Assembly: GCF_000159995.1 (NCBI RefSeq) | Contig: NZ_GG700643.1 | Location: 548,511-612,510 of the forward strand | Direction of reading: 5' to 3' | From: Alloprevotella tannerae ATCC 51259 | GTDB lineage: Bacteria > Bacteroidota > Bacteroidia > Bacteroidales > Bacteroidaceae | Length of the DNA: 64,000 nt | In this document: positions 18,655 to 26,168 of the stretch, one piece after another | How positions within the stretch are numbered: the first letter of the stretch is position 1 | Layout: each line of letters starts with the position of its first letter | Notes under the pieces: model-generated | Database searches by the model: none | The model's input: only the letters and a program-made list of their open reading frames with translations | What the model was told of the DNA's origin: nothing | Made by a program: the position numbers and the translations under genes

Positions 18655-19194
18655 ATGCACAAACTGACCGTAGAAGAAATGAATCGCCTCGACGTCGCAG
18701 CTTTCAAGGAAGCCCCCAAACTTCCGCTCGTCGTCGTCTTGGATAATGTGCGCAGCCTGCACAATGTCGGCTCAGTCTTTCGCACCGCCGATGCCTTTCG
18801 CCTTTCCGGCGTCTGCCTATGTGGCATCACGGGGCGCCCTCCGATGGTAGAAATCCACAAAACGGCGCTCGGCGCGGAAGATAGCGTTGATTGGGAATAC
18901 TTTGAAGACCCCTTGGCGGCCGTCGAAGCCTTGCGCCGCCGCGGCTACCTCATCTTTGCCGTCGAGCAAGTCGCAGGCAGTCGGCCGCTCCATCAGCTTC
19001 GCCTCTCGCCCGATCAGAAATACGCCCTCGTCCTCGGCAATGAAGTCAAGGGCGTGACGCAATCCGTCGTCGATGCCTCAGATGCTGCCGTCGAAATCCC
19101 ACAATACGGAACAAAACATTCCCTCAACGTCTCCGTCAGTGCCGGCATCGTACTTTGGGAGTTTGCGAAACAGTTAGGTTTCAGCTATGAATAA
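18655..19194 (+). CDS. SpoU/TrmH-family RNA 2'-O-methyltransferase
   Basis: The 179-residue SPOUT enzyme has the three family motifs: motif 1 LDNVRSLHNVGSVFRTADAF, motif 2 LVLGNEVKGV and motif 3 IPQYGTKHSLNVSVSAGIVL. It transfers a methyl group from S-adenosylmethionine to a ribose 2'-OH of tRNA or rRNA. The short form without an N-terminal substrate-binding domain resembles TrmH/TrmL-like proteins; the target base cannot be told from sequence. The stop overlaps the next gene's ATG by eight bases, so the glycosyltransferase is translationally coupled, although the functions are unrelated. Confidence 0.9.
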   Translation: MHKLTVEEMNRLDVAAFKEAPKLPLVVVLDNVRSLHNVGSVFRTADAFRLSGVCLCGITGRPPMVEIHKTALGAEDSVDWEYFEDPLAAVEALRRRGYLIFAVEQVAGSRPLHQLRLSPDQKYALVLGNEVKGVTQSVVDASDAAVEIPQYGTKHSLNVSVSAGIVLWEFAKQLGFSYE

Positions 19195-20311
19195 CGACAA
19201 GCCCCGCCTGCTTATTTTCCACCCCGCCCTTGCGCCCTATCGCTTGGACTTCTTCAATGCGCTGGCCGACCGCTTTACCTGCCACGTCGTCTTGTTGCAA
19301 CGCGAGAATCCCGCCCTGTTCATAAAGCAGGACCAACTCCTTGCCGAAGCGCGCTTTACCTACGCCTACCTCGATCGCCATTTCACCTTGGCCGGCCGCG
19401 ATATCAACCTCGGCTACACAAGTGCCATTCGCCACTTCCGCCCTGACATCGTCTTGTGTTCGGAGTTCAACCTCTCCGTCCTCTCTGCCGCCCTCTATCG
19501 TTGGCGCCATCCGCACCGCTTCCGACTCTTCACCATGTGCGACGATAGTATCGCGATGGCCGAACGTTGTTTAGGCGGCCGCCGTCGACGCCGCGCCGCC
19601 CTCATCCGTTGTTTAGACGGCATTGTCAACATCAGCGAAGAGACGGCCGCATGGTTCCTTCGCCATACCCCCGCCCGCCGCACCTTTAGTTTCCCGATTA
19701 TTCGCGCCGAGCAGCGTTTTGTCTGCCATCGGCCCACCGCCGCCCGCTACGTTTCGACCCACCATTTAGCGGGTATGAAAGTAGGCCTTTTTGTCGGCCG
19801 TTTTGTCGACGTCAAGAACCTCCCCGCCCTCCTCGAAGCCTTTCGCCGCGTTTGCGAGCGCAATGCAGCGGCCGCCAACTATCGCTTAGTGCTCGTCGGG
19901 AGCGGCGAGCAAGCGAGCCGCTTGCAAGCTCAAGCCGCCGCAGCCGGATTAGCCGACCGCGTGATCTTCCCCGGCGCTTTTACGGGCCAGGATTTATGGG
20001 CTTGGTATGCTACAGCCGACTTCTTAGTGCTGTGTAGCAGCAGCGAAGCCTTTGGTGCCGTCGTCAATGAAGCCCTGCTGGGCGGTTGCCGCGCGATGGT
20101 CAGCACCTACGCCGGTGCGCGCGAACTCATCGGGCGTGATAACGGAAAAGTCTTCGACGCACTCAACGCCGAAGACTTCTATACAACCTTACAACAAGCT
20201 TATGCTTCAGCCGCACCCACGCCGGCCGAAGCCTTTGAGCGGCCTTCCCGCATGCCCATCTCTTTCACGGAGCGCATCGAAGCCCTCAGTCGTTTCCTTT
20301 TGTCCGATTAA
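19187..20311 (+). CDS. Glycosyltransferase, GT4-like (GT-B fold)
   Basis: A 374-residue cytoplasmic glycosyltransferase. The N-terminal Rossmann domain begins RLLIFHPALAPYRLDFFNAL. The C-terminal domain contains KVGLFVGRFVDVKNLPALLE, LVLVGSGEQASRLQAQA and the donor-site motif SSSEAFGAVVNEALLGGC. Those are standard for GT4 retaining enzymes. The substrate is unknown. It overlaps the upstream methyltransferase by eight bases and meets the opposing IspD-LicD fusion tail to tail with a four-base overlap, an arrangement with no room for a terminator. The pairing suggests a small surface-glycan locus. Confidence 0.88.
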   Translation: MNNDKPRLLIFHPALAPYRLDFFNALADRFTCHVVLLQRENPALFIKQDQLLAEARFTYAYLDRHFTLAGRDINLGYTSAIRHFRPDIVLCSEFNLSVLSAALYRWRHPHRFRLFTMCDDSIAMAERCLGGRRRRRAALIRCLDGIVNISEETAAWFLRHTPARRTFSFPIIRAEQRFVCHRPTAARYVSTHHLAGMKVGLFVGRFVDVKNLPALLEAFRRVCERNAAAANYRLVLVGSGEQASRLQAQAAAAGLADRVIFPGAFTGQDLWAWYATADFLVLCSSSEAFGAVVNEALLGGCRAMVSTYAGARELIGRDNGKVFDALNAEDFYTTLQQAYASAAPTPAEAFERPSRMPISFTERIEALSRFLLSD

Positions 20312-21804
20312 AGTTTTTCCAGATAAAAGACAGCGTGCCCACGGCGTTGATCCTCGGGCGGCAGTTGGCGCCAATTGCCAAATATCTCCCGCAGGTACGT
20401 ATCCCCATCGCGCGGCCCGCTGAACAGCTCGCCTTCAAATTCCACTTGTTGCAGCGGAAAAATCGCTTCGTCCAAGTGGTGCACGCCATAACCATTATTA
20501 TTGAGATAATTACCCCGATATTTTCCTTTCTTGGTAAACCATCCGCCTACGCGCCACGCCAAACCGCAGAGTGCACGCATTGTGCCGAAATACACAAATT
20601 CGGCCGCCGAGCGCCAACTATAATAATGCTGCGAATGGAGTATGGCGTTGGCCTTACAATAGCGCTTGGCCAGACGCTTCACCGTAGCCGCCGAAAAATC
20701 AGGATAAGGAATCAGCGGGAAAATATCGACATACAAACCCTTGGCATAGTCGCGCTTAAAATCATCGCCATATTCTACGATAAACGAATGCTTATCGCGC
20801 ACCTTATAGATCGGCGTCCCGCCGTCGGGCTTCAAACCCGGCCCTTGCAGCACCAAGTTGTCCGGCAATTCCGCTTGCGCTATTTTGATAAAGCGCGCCA
20901 CGTCCTCTCCACACATCGCGATGTCGATGTCGTCGTCCCAAGGAATGAAGCCCCCGTGGCGCAATGCGCCGAGCAGCGTTCCCCCATCGAGCCAATAAGG
21001 TATATCGTGGGCGTCGCATAAATCGCGCACCTGCTTCAAAATGTCCAACTGTTTGAGCTGAACGGGCCGCAAATGCTTCGCTTGATAAGCCGCCAAGTCC
21101 GCGCCATCGCAATCGGCGCCGCGCGGCATCAGCGCCTCCAGCGTGGGGAGGTCTTCCCGATACGTCAGTTTGCGGTTGCGCTCATCGCCGGCCACTTGCG
21201 CGATGTCCACCTCCGGACAATACGTGCTCACCACGCCGCAATCGTCCGTCGCGGCAAAGTCGGGATCGGCCAAAGCCTTTTCGTAAGCCCGCTCGAGCAG
21301 TTCGCAGCGAAAGCCCTGCGGCGTTTGCACGCGGCGCAGACTATTTCGCGGCAGCGTATGCGTCGTTTGGCCCTCCACGCGTACAATTGTATCCGTCACG
21401 GGTTGCAATACGTTGACCGCCTCAGCCGTTTCCAAGGCGCGGCATACGGAAGTAATGATCGTTTCTGTCACCAATGGGCGCGCAGCGTCGTGCAATAAAA
21501 GGTTGACCTCGCGCCCTTCACAAGCCTTGAGCGCCGCCAGCGTGGAGTCGTAGCGTTCTGCACCGCCGGAGATCACGTTTTTCACTTTCTCCCACCCATT
21601 TTCCGTCACCATGCGGCGCACTTCCTCGACGTAATCGGGGTGAACGACGATGATGACTTCTGCAATCAGCGGGTGCAGGGCAAAGGCTTCGACGGCATAC
21701 GCCAAAACGGTGCGCCCCCGAAGCTTCAAAAATTGCTTTGGCTGACTTTCTCCGAAGCGCTTCCCACTGCCACCGGCCAAGATGGCGGCTATATTTTTTC
21801 GCAT
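20308..21804 (-). CDS. IspD-like cytidylyltransferase fused to LicD phosphotransferase
   Basis: The 498-residue protein joins two enzymes. Residues about 1-230 are an IspD/TarI-type cytidylyltransferase: AAILAGGSGKRF, QPKQFLKLRG, LLHDAARPLV and RRVQTPQGFRCE. Residues about 245-498 are a LicD domain: YWLDGGTLLGALRHGGFIP followed by WDDDIDIAM. LicD proteins transfer phosphoryl head groups from CDP-activated donors to glycans. Fusing donor synthesis to transfer implies a surface-polymer decoration, such as a CDP-polyol derived group, rather than only isoprenoid synthesis; this is inference. ATG 21804 is chosen over a frame extension to 21867 because the domain starts within a few residues of it. 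Confidence 0.88.
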   Translation of the reverse strand: MRKNIAAILAGGSGKRFGESQPKQFLKLRGRTVLAYAVEAFALHPLIAEVIIVVHPDYVEEVRRMVTENGWEKVKNVISGGAERYDSTLAALKACEGREVNLLLHDAARPLVTETIITSVCRALETAEAVNVLQPVTDTIVRVEGQTTHTLPRNSLRRVQTPQGFRCELLERAYEKALADPDFAATDDCGVVSTYCPEVDIAQVAGDERNRKLTYREDLPTLEALMPRGADCDGADLAAYQAKHLRPVQLKQLDILKQVRDLCDAHDIPYWLDGGTLLGALRHGGFIPWDDDIDIAMCGEDVARFIKIAQAELPDNLVLQGPGLKPDGGTPIYKVRDKHSFIVEYGDDFKRDYAKGLYVDIFPLIPYPDFSAATVKRLAKRYCKANAILHSQHYYSWRSAAEFVYFGTMRALCGLAWRVGGWFTKKGKYRGNYLNNNGYGVHHLDEAIFPLQQVEFEGELFSGPRDGDTYLREIFGNWRQLPPEDQRRGHAVFYLEKL

Positions 21805-22033
21805 AATCTTAGATTTTACAAACGACAAGCAAGTGCGCATCGGGCGCAGTCGGCACGGCGCGCGCAAGTGTTCGTTTCGTGGGCAAATTTAATGGTTTTC
21901 TACGCGTTTTCGCCCTTTTCTTCGTTTTTCTCCTCGCAGATGCCGCCGCGAAGCAGCGCCGCGCGCCGCCGCAGCCTTGGATATTTTGTTTCCGTGACTG
22001 ATAACGGGGCGCACGAAAACGCAGCACGGGAGC
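21805..22033. other. Intergenic, no gene seen
   Basis: Leader side of the divergent pair IspD-LicD / sulfatase. Short frames only; the rest of the gap carries array A and the sulfatase promoter. Confidence 0.4.
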
Positions 22034-22120
22034 TTTTCATCGTGAGCGCAAACCTTTTTTATCACGAGCGCAAACGTTTTTTATCGTGAGCGCAAAGGTT
22101 TACGCTCGTGATGAAAAAGG
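22034..22120. repeat. Short-unit array A: four units, 22 bp period, last unit inverted
   Basis: Three direct units with cores ATCGTGAGCGCAAAC, ATCACGAGCGCAAAC and ATCGTGAGCGCAAAG are separated by T6 runs. A fourth unit is inverted (TTTACGCTCGTGATGAAAA). The first unit TTTTCATCGTGAGCGCAAAC and the reverse complement of the last differ at three positions, so the array has terminal inverted repeats. The gap lies between divergent genes. The same core family builds arrays at 37585-37672 and 44438-44532. Confidence 0.8.
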
Positions 22121-22339
22121 TGGGCGACCGAATATGGATGCACAAAAAAATAACATAAAGAATTAGAAAACAAATAATTGAACGACAAAAAGAGCGCCCT
22201 CCGCTTACGCTCGAGCGAGGGCCGAAAGCGTGGGAACTATAAAGCGGACGGCAAGGCCTAAGCTACTGAAGCGTACGCGCGGCGGGAGCATTGCTATTTG
22301 CAGCGGAAGAATCGGATAGTTTACCCGACTTTTTTACGT

Positions 22340-22347
22340 ATCTTTGC
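22340..22347 (+). promoter_or_regulatory. -7 box TATCTTTG of the sulfatase gene
   Basis: TATCTTTG matches TAnnTTTG, 35 bases before ATG 22383. This also argues against the upstream TTG (22344) as start, since it would lie inside the promoter. Confidence 0.6.
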
Positions 22348-22382
22348 CCACTGAAAGTTTACATAACACTTCATTTCTCTGT

Positions 22383-24416
22383 ATGCAAACACGTCAGACG
22401 TATATCAACTTTTTCCGCCCGCTGATCCGCGTGGTCGGACTCACGGTCTTGGCCGGATTCATCCTCCGCTTGGTTTTGATCTTCAATCCGCAAACGATTG
22501 GCAGTTTGCCGTTTGGCGCCCTCGTTTTGGCCTTTGTGCGCGGCGCTCTGACTGACGCCTGCGTGGGCTTGTTGGGGGGATTCGGTATTTTCCTCAACTA
22601 CCTCTTTATCTCCGAAAGCAAACATCGCCGGCCGCTCAATTACGTCTTGGGCGGACTGCTCTTGGTCATCCTCCTCTATTTGTCGTTCTTCGATAAAAGT
22701 TTGACGGAATTTAATAAGGGTTTGACGCGCGTTCTGACTTACCTGGCCCTCTATAAGGCTGTGAGTTTCGGCCTTCGTTGGGCCTTTCCCCGCATTCGGC
22801 CGGTGTATAGTAAGGTGGTCTTTTTCTTGACCGTGTTCGTCTTTGTCACGGCCTTGCTCGTCGATACCGTTTCGGCTTATTTCTTTTGGGGAGAATTTGG
22901 GGTACGCTATAATTTTATAGCTGTCGACTACTTGGTTTACACGAATGAGGTCATCGGAAACATCTTTGAATCTTACCCGATGGTGCCGCTGCTGATCGGT
23001 TTGGGCATTGCATCGCTGCTGATTACGTCTTTCGTGGTCCTGCAAAAGCGGAAAATCGTTGTTCCGCAGGCTTCGCTCGGCGTAAAACTGCGGGCGGCGG
23101 GCCTTTATCTGACGGCCTGCATCGTAGCCTTGCTCGGGGCGGTAGGACTCACGTCGTTGCGGCCGAGTAGTAACCAGTATGTCAACGAATTGGGCGACAA
23201 CGGACTCTGCAAATTTGTGGAAGCGTTTCGCTCCAGCCAACTCAATTACGACCAATTCTACTTGACCATGTCGCCGCAGAAGGCGAAGGATATGATGCAG
23301 CGCTTGTATCCGGCTAAAGTCGAAGATCCGCTGCCTGAAACGCGCAAGAATATCGTGCTGATAATGGTGGAGAGCTTGAGCGCCGACTATATGGCGGCAT
23401 TTGGCAATCAAGATCATCTGACGCCTTGCTTGGATAGTTTGGCGCAACATAGTTTGTTCTTCGAAAGCCTCTACGCCTGCGGCAACCGTACGGTGCGCGG
23501 ATTGGAGGCCGTCACCTTGTGTCAGCCGCCTTGTCCCGGCGAAAGCAAGATCAAACAGCCCAACAACACGGGCTTGTACACCGTGGCCACAATCTTACGC
23601 CAAAAGGGCTACCGCACGCAATTCCTCTACGGTGGCGACAGCTATTTCGACAATATGCGGGCCTTCTTCGGCGGCAACGGCTACGAGATCATTGATAAGA
23701 CGACGATGCGGCCGGAAGAGATAACGTGCAGCACCGTCTGGGGCGCTTGTGATGAGGATTTGTTCAACCACGCGCTGCGCGTATTCGATCAGAATGCGGC
23801 ACAAGGCAAACCTTTTTACGCGCATCTGATGACGACGAGCAACCATCGCCCATACATTTATCCGGAAGGTAAGATCGACATTCCGCCCACTGCGCGCTCG
23901 CGGAGCGGCGGCGTGAAGTACACGGATTATGCCATAGGCCGCTTCTTGAAAGATGCGGAAAAGCACGCGTGGTTTAAGCAGACGGTCTTCGTCATCATAG
24001 CCGACCACTGCGCTTCGAGCGCCGGCAGCACGGAAGTACCGCTCGAACGCTACCACATTCCGGCTATGATCTACGCGCCGGGCTTCGTGAAGCCGGGCAA
24101 GGTGGGCCATCTGGTGAGTCAGGTGGATATGATGCCAACCGTATTCGGACTTTTACACTTCAGTTATCAAGCGCCGTTCTGCGGACGTAATGCCTTGCAT
24201 CCCAATTATGTGCCGCGCGCCTTCGCCGCCACGTATCAGGATATGGGTTATCTGCGCGAGAATATCTTTACTTTGCTCTCACCGACGCGACGCGTAATGC
24301 AGCAGATCGCTACGCCGACACCTCAGCATACTTACACGCAGCGCCCGATGCCGCAACGCAACCAAAAAATGGTGGAAGAAGCCGTGGCGCATTATCAGAC
24401 GGGCGGTAGACAATAA
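22383..24416 (+). CDS. LtaS-like membrane sulfatase/phosphoglycerol transferase family
   Basis: A 677-residue protein. The first ~250 residues hold about five transmembrane helices (LTVLAGFILRLVLIF, YVLGGLLLVILLYLSFF, VVFFLTVFVFVTALLVDTV). An extracytoplasmic sulfatase-fold domain follows: NIVLIMVESLSADYMAAFG with the first metal site, CGNRTVRGLEAV with the candidate nucleophile threonine, and FVIIADHCASSA with the D-H metal pair. The layout matches the LTA synthase/OpgB/MdoB family, which moves phosphoglycerol or phosphoethanolamine head groups onto envelope glycans. In a Gram-negative lineage without lipoteichoic acid, the acceptor is probably a lipid or glycan of the envelope. Monocistronic. 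Confidence 0.87.
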   Translation: MQTRQTYINFFRPLIRVVGLTVLAGFILRLVLIFNPQTIGSLPFGALVLAFVRGALTDACVGLLGGFGIFLNYLFISESKHRRPLNYVLGGLLLVILLYLSFFDKSLTEFNKGLTRVLTYLALYKAVSFGLRWAFPRIRPVYSKVVFFLTVFVFVTALLVDTVSAYFFWGEFGVRYNFIAVDYLVYTNEVIGNIFESYPMVPLLIGLGIASLLITSFVVLQKRKIVVPQASLGVKLRAAGLYLTACIVALLGAVGLTSLRPSSNQYVNELGDNGLCKFVEAFRSSQLNYDQFYLTMSPQKAKDMMQRLYPAKVEDPLPETRKNIVLIMVESLSADYMAAFGNQDHLTPCLDSLAQHSLFFESLYACGNRTVRGLEAVTLCQPPCPGESKIKQPNNTGLYTVATILRQKGYRTQFLYGGDSYFDNMRAFFGGNGYEIIDKTTMRPEEITCSTVWGACDEDLFNHALRVFDQNAAQGKPFYAHLMTTSNHRPYIYPEGKIDIPPTARSRSGGVKYTDYAIGRFLKDAEKHAWFKQTVFVIIADHCASSAGSTEVPLERYHIPAMIYAPGFVKPGKVGHLVSQVDMMPTVFGLLHFSYQAPFCGRNALHPNYVPRAFAATYQDMGYLRENIFTLLSPTRRVMQQIATPTPQHTYTQRPMPQRNQKMVEEAVAHYQTGGRQ

Positions 24417-24580
24417 ATAATGCGTCACTCTACGTCGCGAACAAAATAGGAACGACAGCCGGACGAATGGAAATGGTGAAAACTACGCTATTCCTCGCCT
24501 CTTTTCCCAAAAAGGGAGGTATTTTAACAAGTCTGCCGGAGAAAAAGCAGGAAATGGGACTGACAGCCTCAAACTTTTTA

Positions 24581-24588
24581 TAAATTTG
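24581..24588 (+). promoter_or_regulatory. -7 box TAAATTTG of the inositol-phosphate synthase gene
   Basis: TAAATTTG fits TAnnTTTG; the leader would be about 70 bases. No clear -33 box. Confidence 0.5.
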
Positions 24589-24661
24589 CGGTTTACTATG
24601 CTGCTCTACTTTAGAGGGTAGAGACGGGATGCATAACTTTTTAACCTAAATAGAGAACGAA

Positions 24662-25957
24662 ATGAAACCTGCTCAGGGTAAACTTGGCGTGCTGTGCGTC
24701 GGAATGGGGGCTGTGACCACTACTTTTATCGCCGGAACGCTGATGTATCGGAAAGGACTCGGACTACCGGGCGGCGCCGTCACACAAATGGCAAAAATTC
24801 GCGTAGGTCGAGGCGAAAAAAAACAGTACAAGAAGATCGGAGATATTGTTCCGCTGGTTAGTATGGACGATATGGTCTTCGGCGGATGGGATATTTTTAC
24901 GGACAATGCTTACGAAAGTGCCCTGAATGCCGGCGTTTTGTTGGCAAAAGATGTAGATCCGGTGCGCGACGAATTGAAGGCTATCCGCCCGATGGCGGCT
25001 GCCTTTGACCCGAAATTCGTCTCACGCTTGCACGGGGAACACATTAAGCAAGGTACGCGCCTCGAACTGGTGGAGCAACTGCGTGAGGATATTCGCCGCT
25101 TCAAAGCGGAGAACAACTGTGAGCGCGTTGTGGTGCTGTGGGCGGCTTCTACGGAAATTTATGTGCCTTACTTTGAACCGGTACACGGCACGTTGGCCGC
25201 GCTCGAAGCGGCTATGGCAGCCGACGATCAGGAACACGTGGCGCCTTCTATGTGCTACGCTTATGCGGCTATGGCGGAGGATGCGCCTTTCGTGATGGGT
25301 GCGCCGAATACGTGCATCGATATTCCGGCAATGTGGGAAATGGCTGAGGCTAAACAGTTACCCATCGCCGGAAAAGACTTCAAAACGGGACAAACGCTGA
25401 TGAAAACGGTGCTGGCTCCGATGCTGCGCACGCGTTGCTTGGGCTTGGCGGGCTGGTTCTCAACGAACATTCTCGGCAATCGCGACGGCGAAGTATTGGA
25501 TGCGCCTGAAAACTTCCACACGAAGGAGGTGAGCAAGCTCGGCGTGATAGATACGATCTTGAAAGCTGATGAGCAACCGGAACTTTATGGAGATATTTAC
25601 CACAAGGTGCGCATCAATTATTACCCACCACGCGGCGATGCGAAAGAAGGTTGGGACAACTTGGACATTTACGGTTGGATGGGAAAGGATTATGGAATGC
25701 AGATCAAGGTAGACTTCCTCTGCCGCGACTCAATCCTTGCTGCGCCGATTGTCTTGGACCTCGTCGTGTGTGCAGACTTGGCGCATCGCGCCGGCTTAAA
25801 AGGCATTCAGCGCTGGATGAGTTTCTTCCTGAAGAGCCCAATGCACGATTTTACGCAGGGAGAAGAACCTATCCACGACCTTTTCCAACAGTATATTCTC
25901 TTTAAGAACCAAATCCGATTGCTGGGCGGCTACGAAGCCGATGAGGAATTGGATTAA
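24662..25957 (+). CDS. ino1: Inositol-3-phosphate synthase
   Basis: This 431-residue enzyme converts glucose 6-phosphate to inositol 3-phosphate with NAD+. Family signatures are the Rossmann start KLGVLCVGMGAVTTTFIAGT, DDMVFGGWDIFTDNAY, the catalytic-region lysine segment LPIAGKDFKTGQTLMKTVL and GWFSTNILGNRDGEVLDAPE. In Bacteroides the homologue supplies inositol for inositol phospholipids and phosphoinositol dihydroceramide; the same use is likely here but the partner synthases are not in this window. It has its own -7 box and a strong terminator, so it looks monocistronic. Length is typical of bacterial members. Confidence 0.93.
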   Translation: MKPAQGKLGVLCVGMGAVTTTFIAGTLMYRKGLGLPGGAVTQMAKIRVGRGEKKQYKKIGDIVPLVSMDDMVFGGWDIFTDNAYESALNAGVLLAKDVDPVRDELKAIRPMAAAFDPKFVSRLHGEHIKQGTRLELVEQLREDIRRFKAENNCERVVVLWAASTEIYVPYFEPVHGTLAALEAAMAADDQEHVAPSMCYAYAAMAEDAPFVMGAPNTCIDIPAMWEMAEAKQLPIAGKDFKTGQTLMKTVLAPMLRTRCLGLAGWFSTNILGNRDGEVLDAPENFHTKEVSKLGVIDTILKADEQPELYGDIYHKVRINYYPPRGDAKEGWDNLDIYGWMGKDYGMQIKVDFLCRDSILAAPIVLDLVVCADLAHRAGLKGIQRWMSFFLKSPMHDFTQGEEPIHDLFQQYILFKNQIRLLGGYEADEELD

Positions 25958-26008
25958 ACTGAATGAAAGCCGGACTATCCGGCACAAGATTTTATAGTAA
26001 TAAGCATT

Positions 26009-26055
26009 ATCAGGCTTCACGTCGCGTTAATCTTTGACGCCCCGTGAAGCCTGAT
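26009..26055 (+). terminator. Terminator of ino1
   Basis: A 13-bp perfect stem ATCAGGCTTCACG (26009-26021) pairs with 26043-26055, with inner GCGT/ACGC pairs. It lies 52 bases past the stop codon. The T run after it is weak. Confidence 0.7.
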
Positions 26056-26168
26056 TGACCAAAAAGAAAGGCGCTTTGACCCGCTTCGCTCTTACTGCAA
26101 TTTACGCGAACAAAAGCAAACTGAACAGCAGGACGGACGCCAATTATAGAACAACTGACTAGGCTTAA

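Noticed and set aside
22371..23450. Long minus-strand frame opposite the LtaS-like gene
   Set aside because: Glutamine/arginine-rich composition typical of an antisense shadow; the plus strand has clear membrane helices and active-site motifs.
24440..24560. Possible further short-unit array before the inositol-phosphate synthase gene
   Set aside because: Only one weak palindrome (CCTCTTTTCCC...GGGAGG) is visible and no repeated unit of 21-22 bp.
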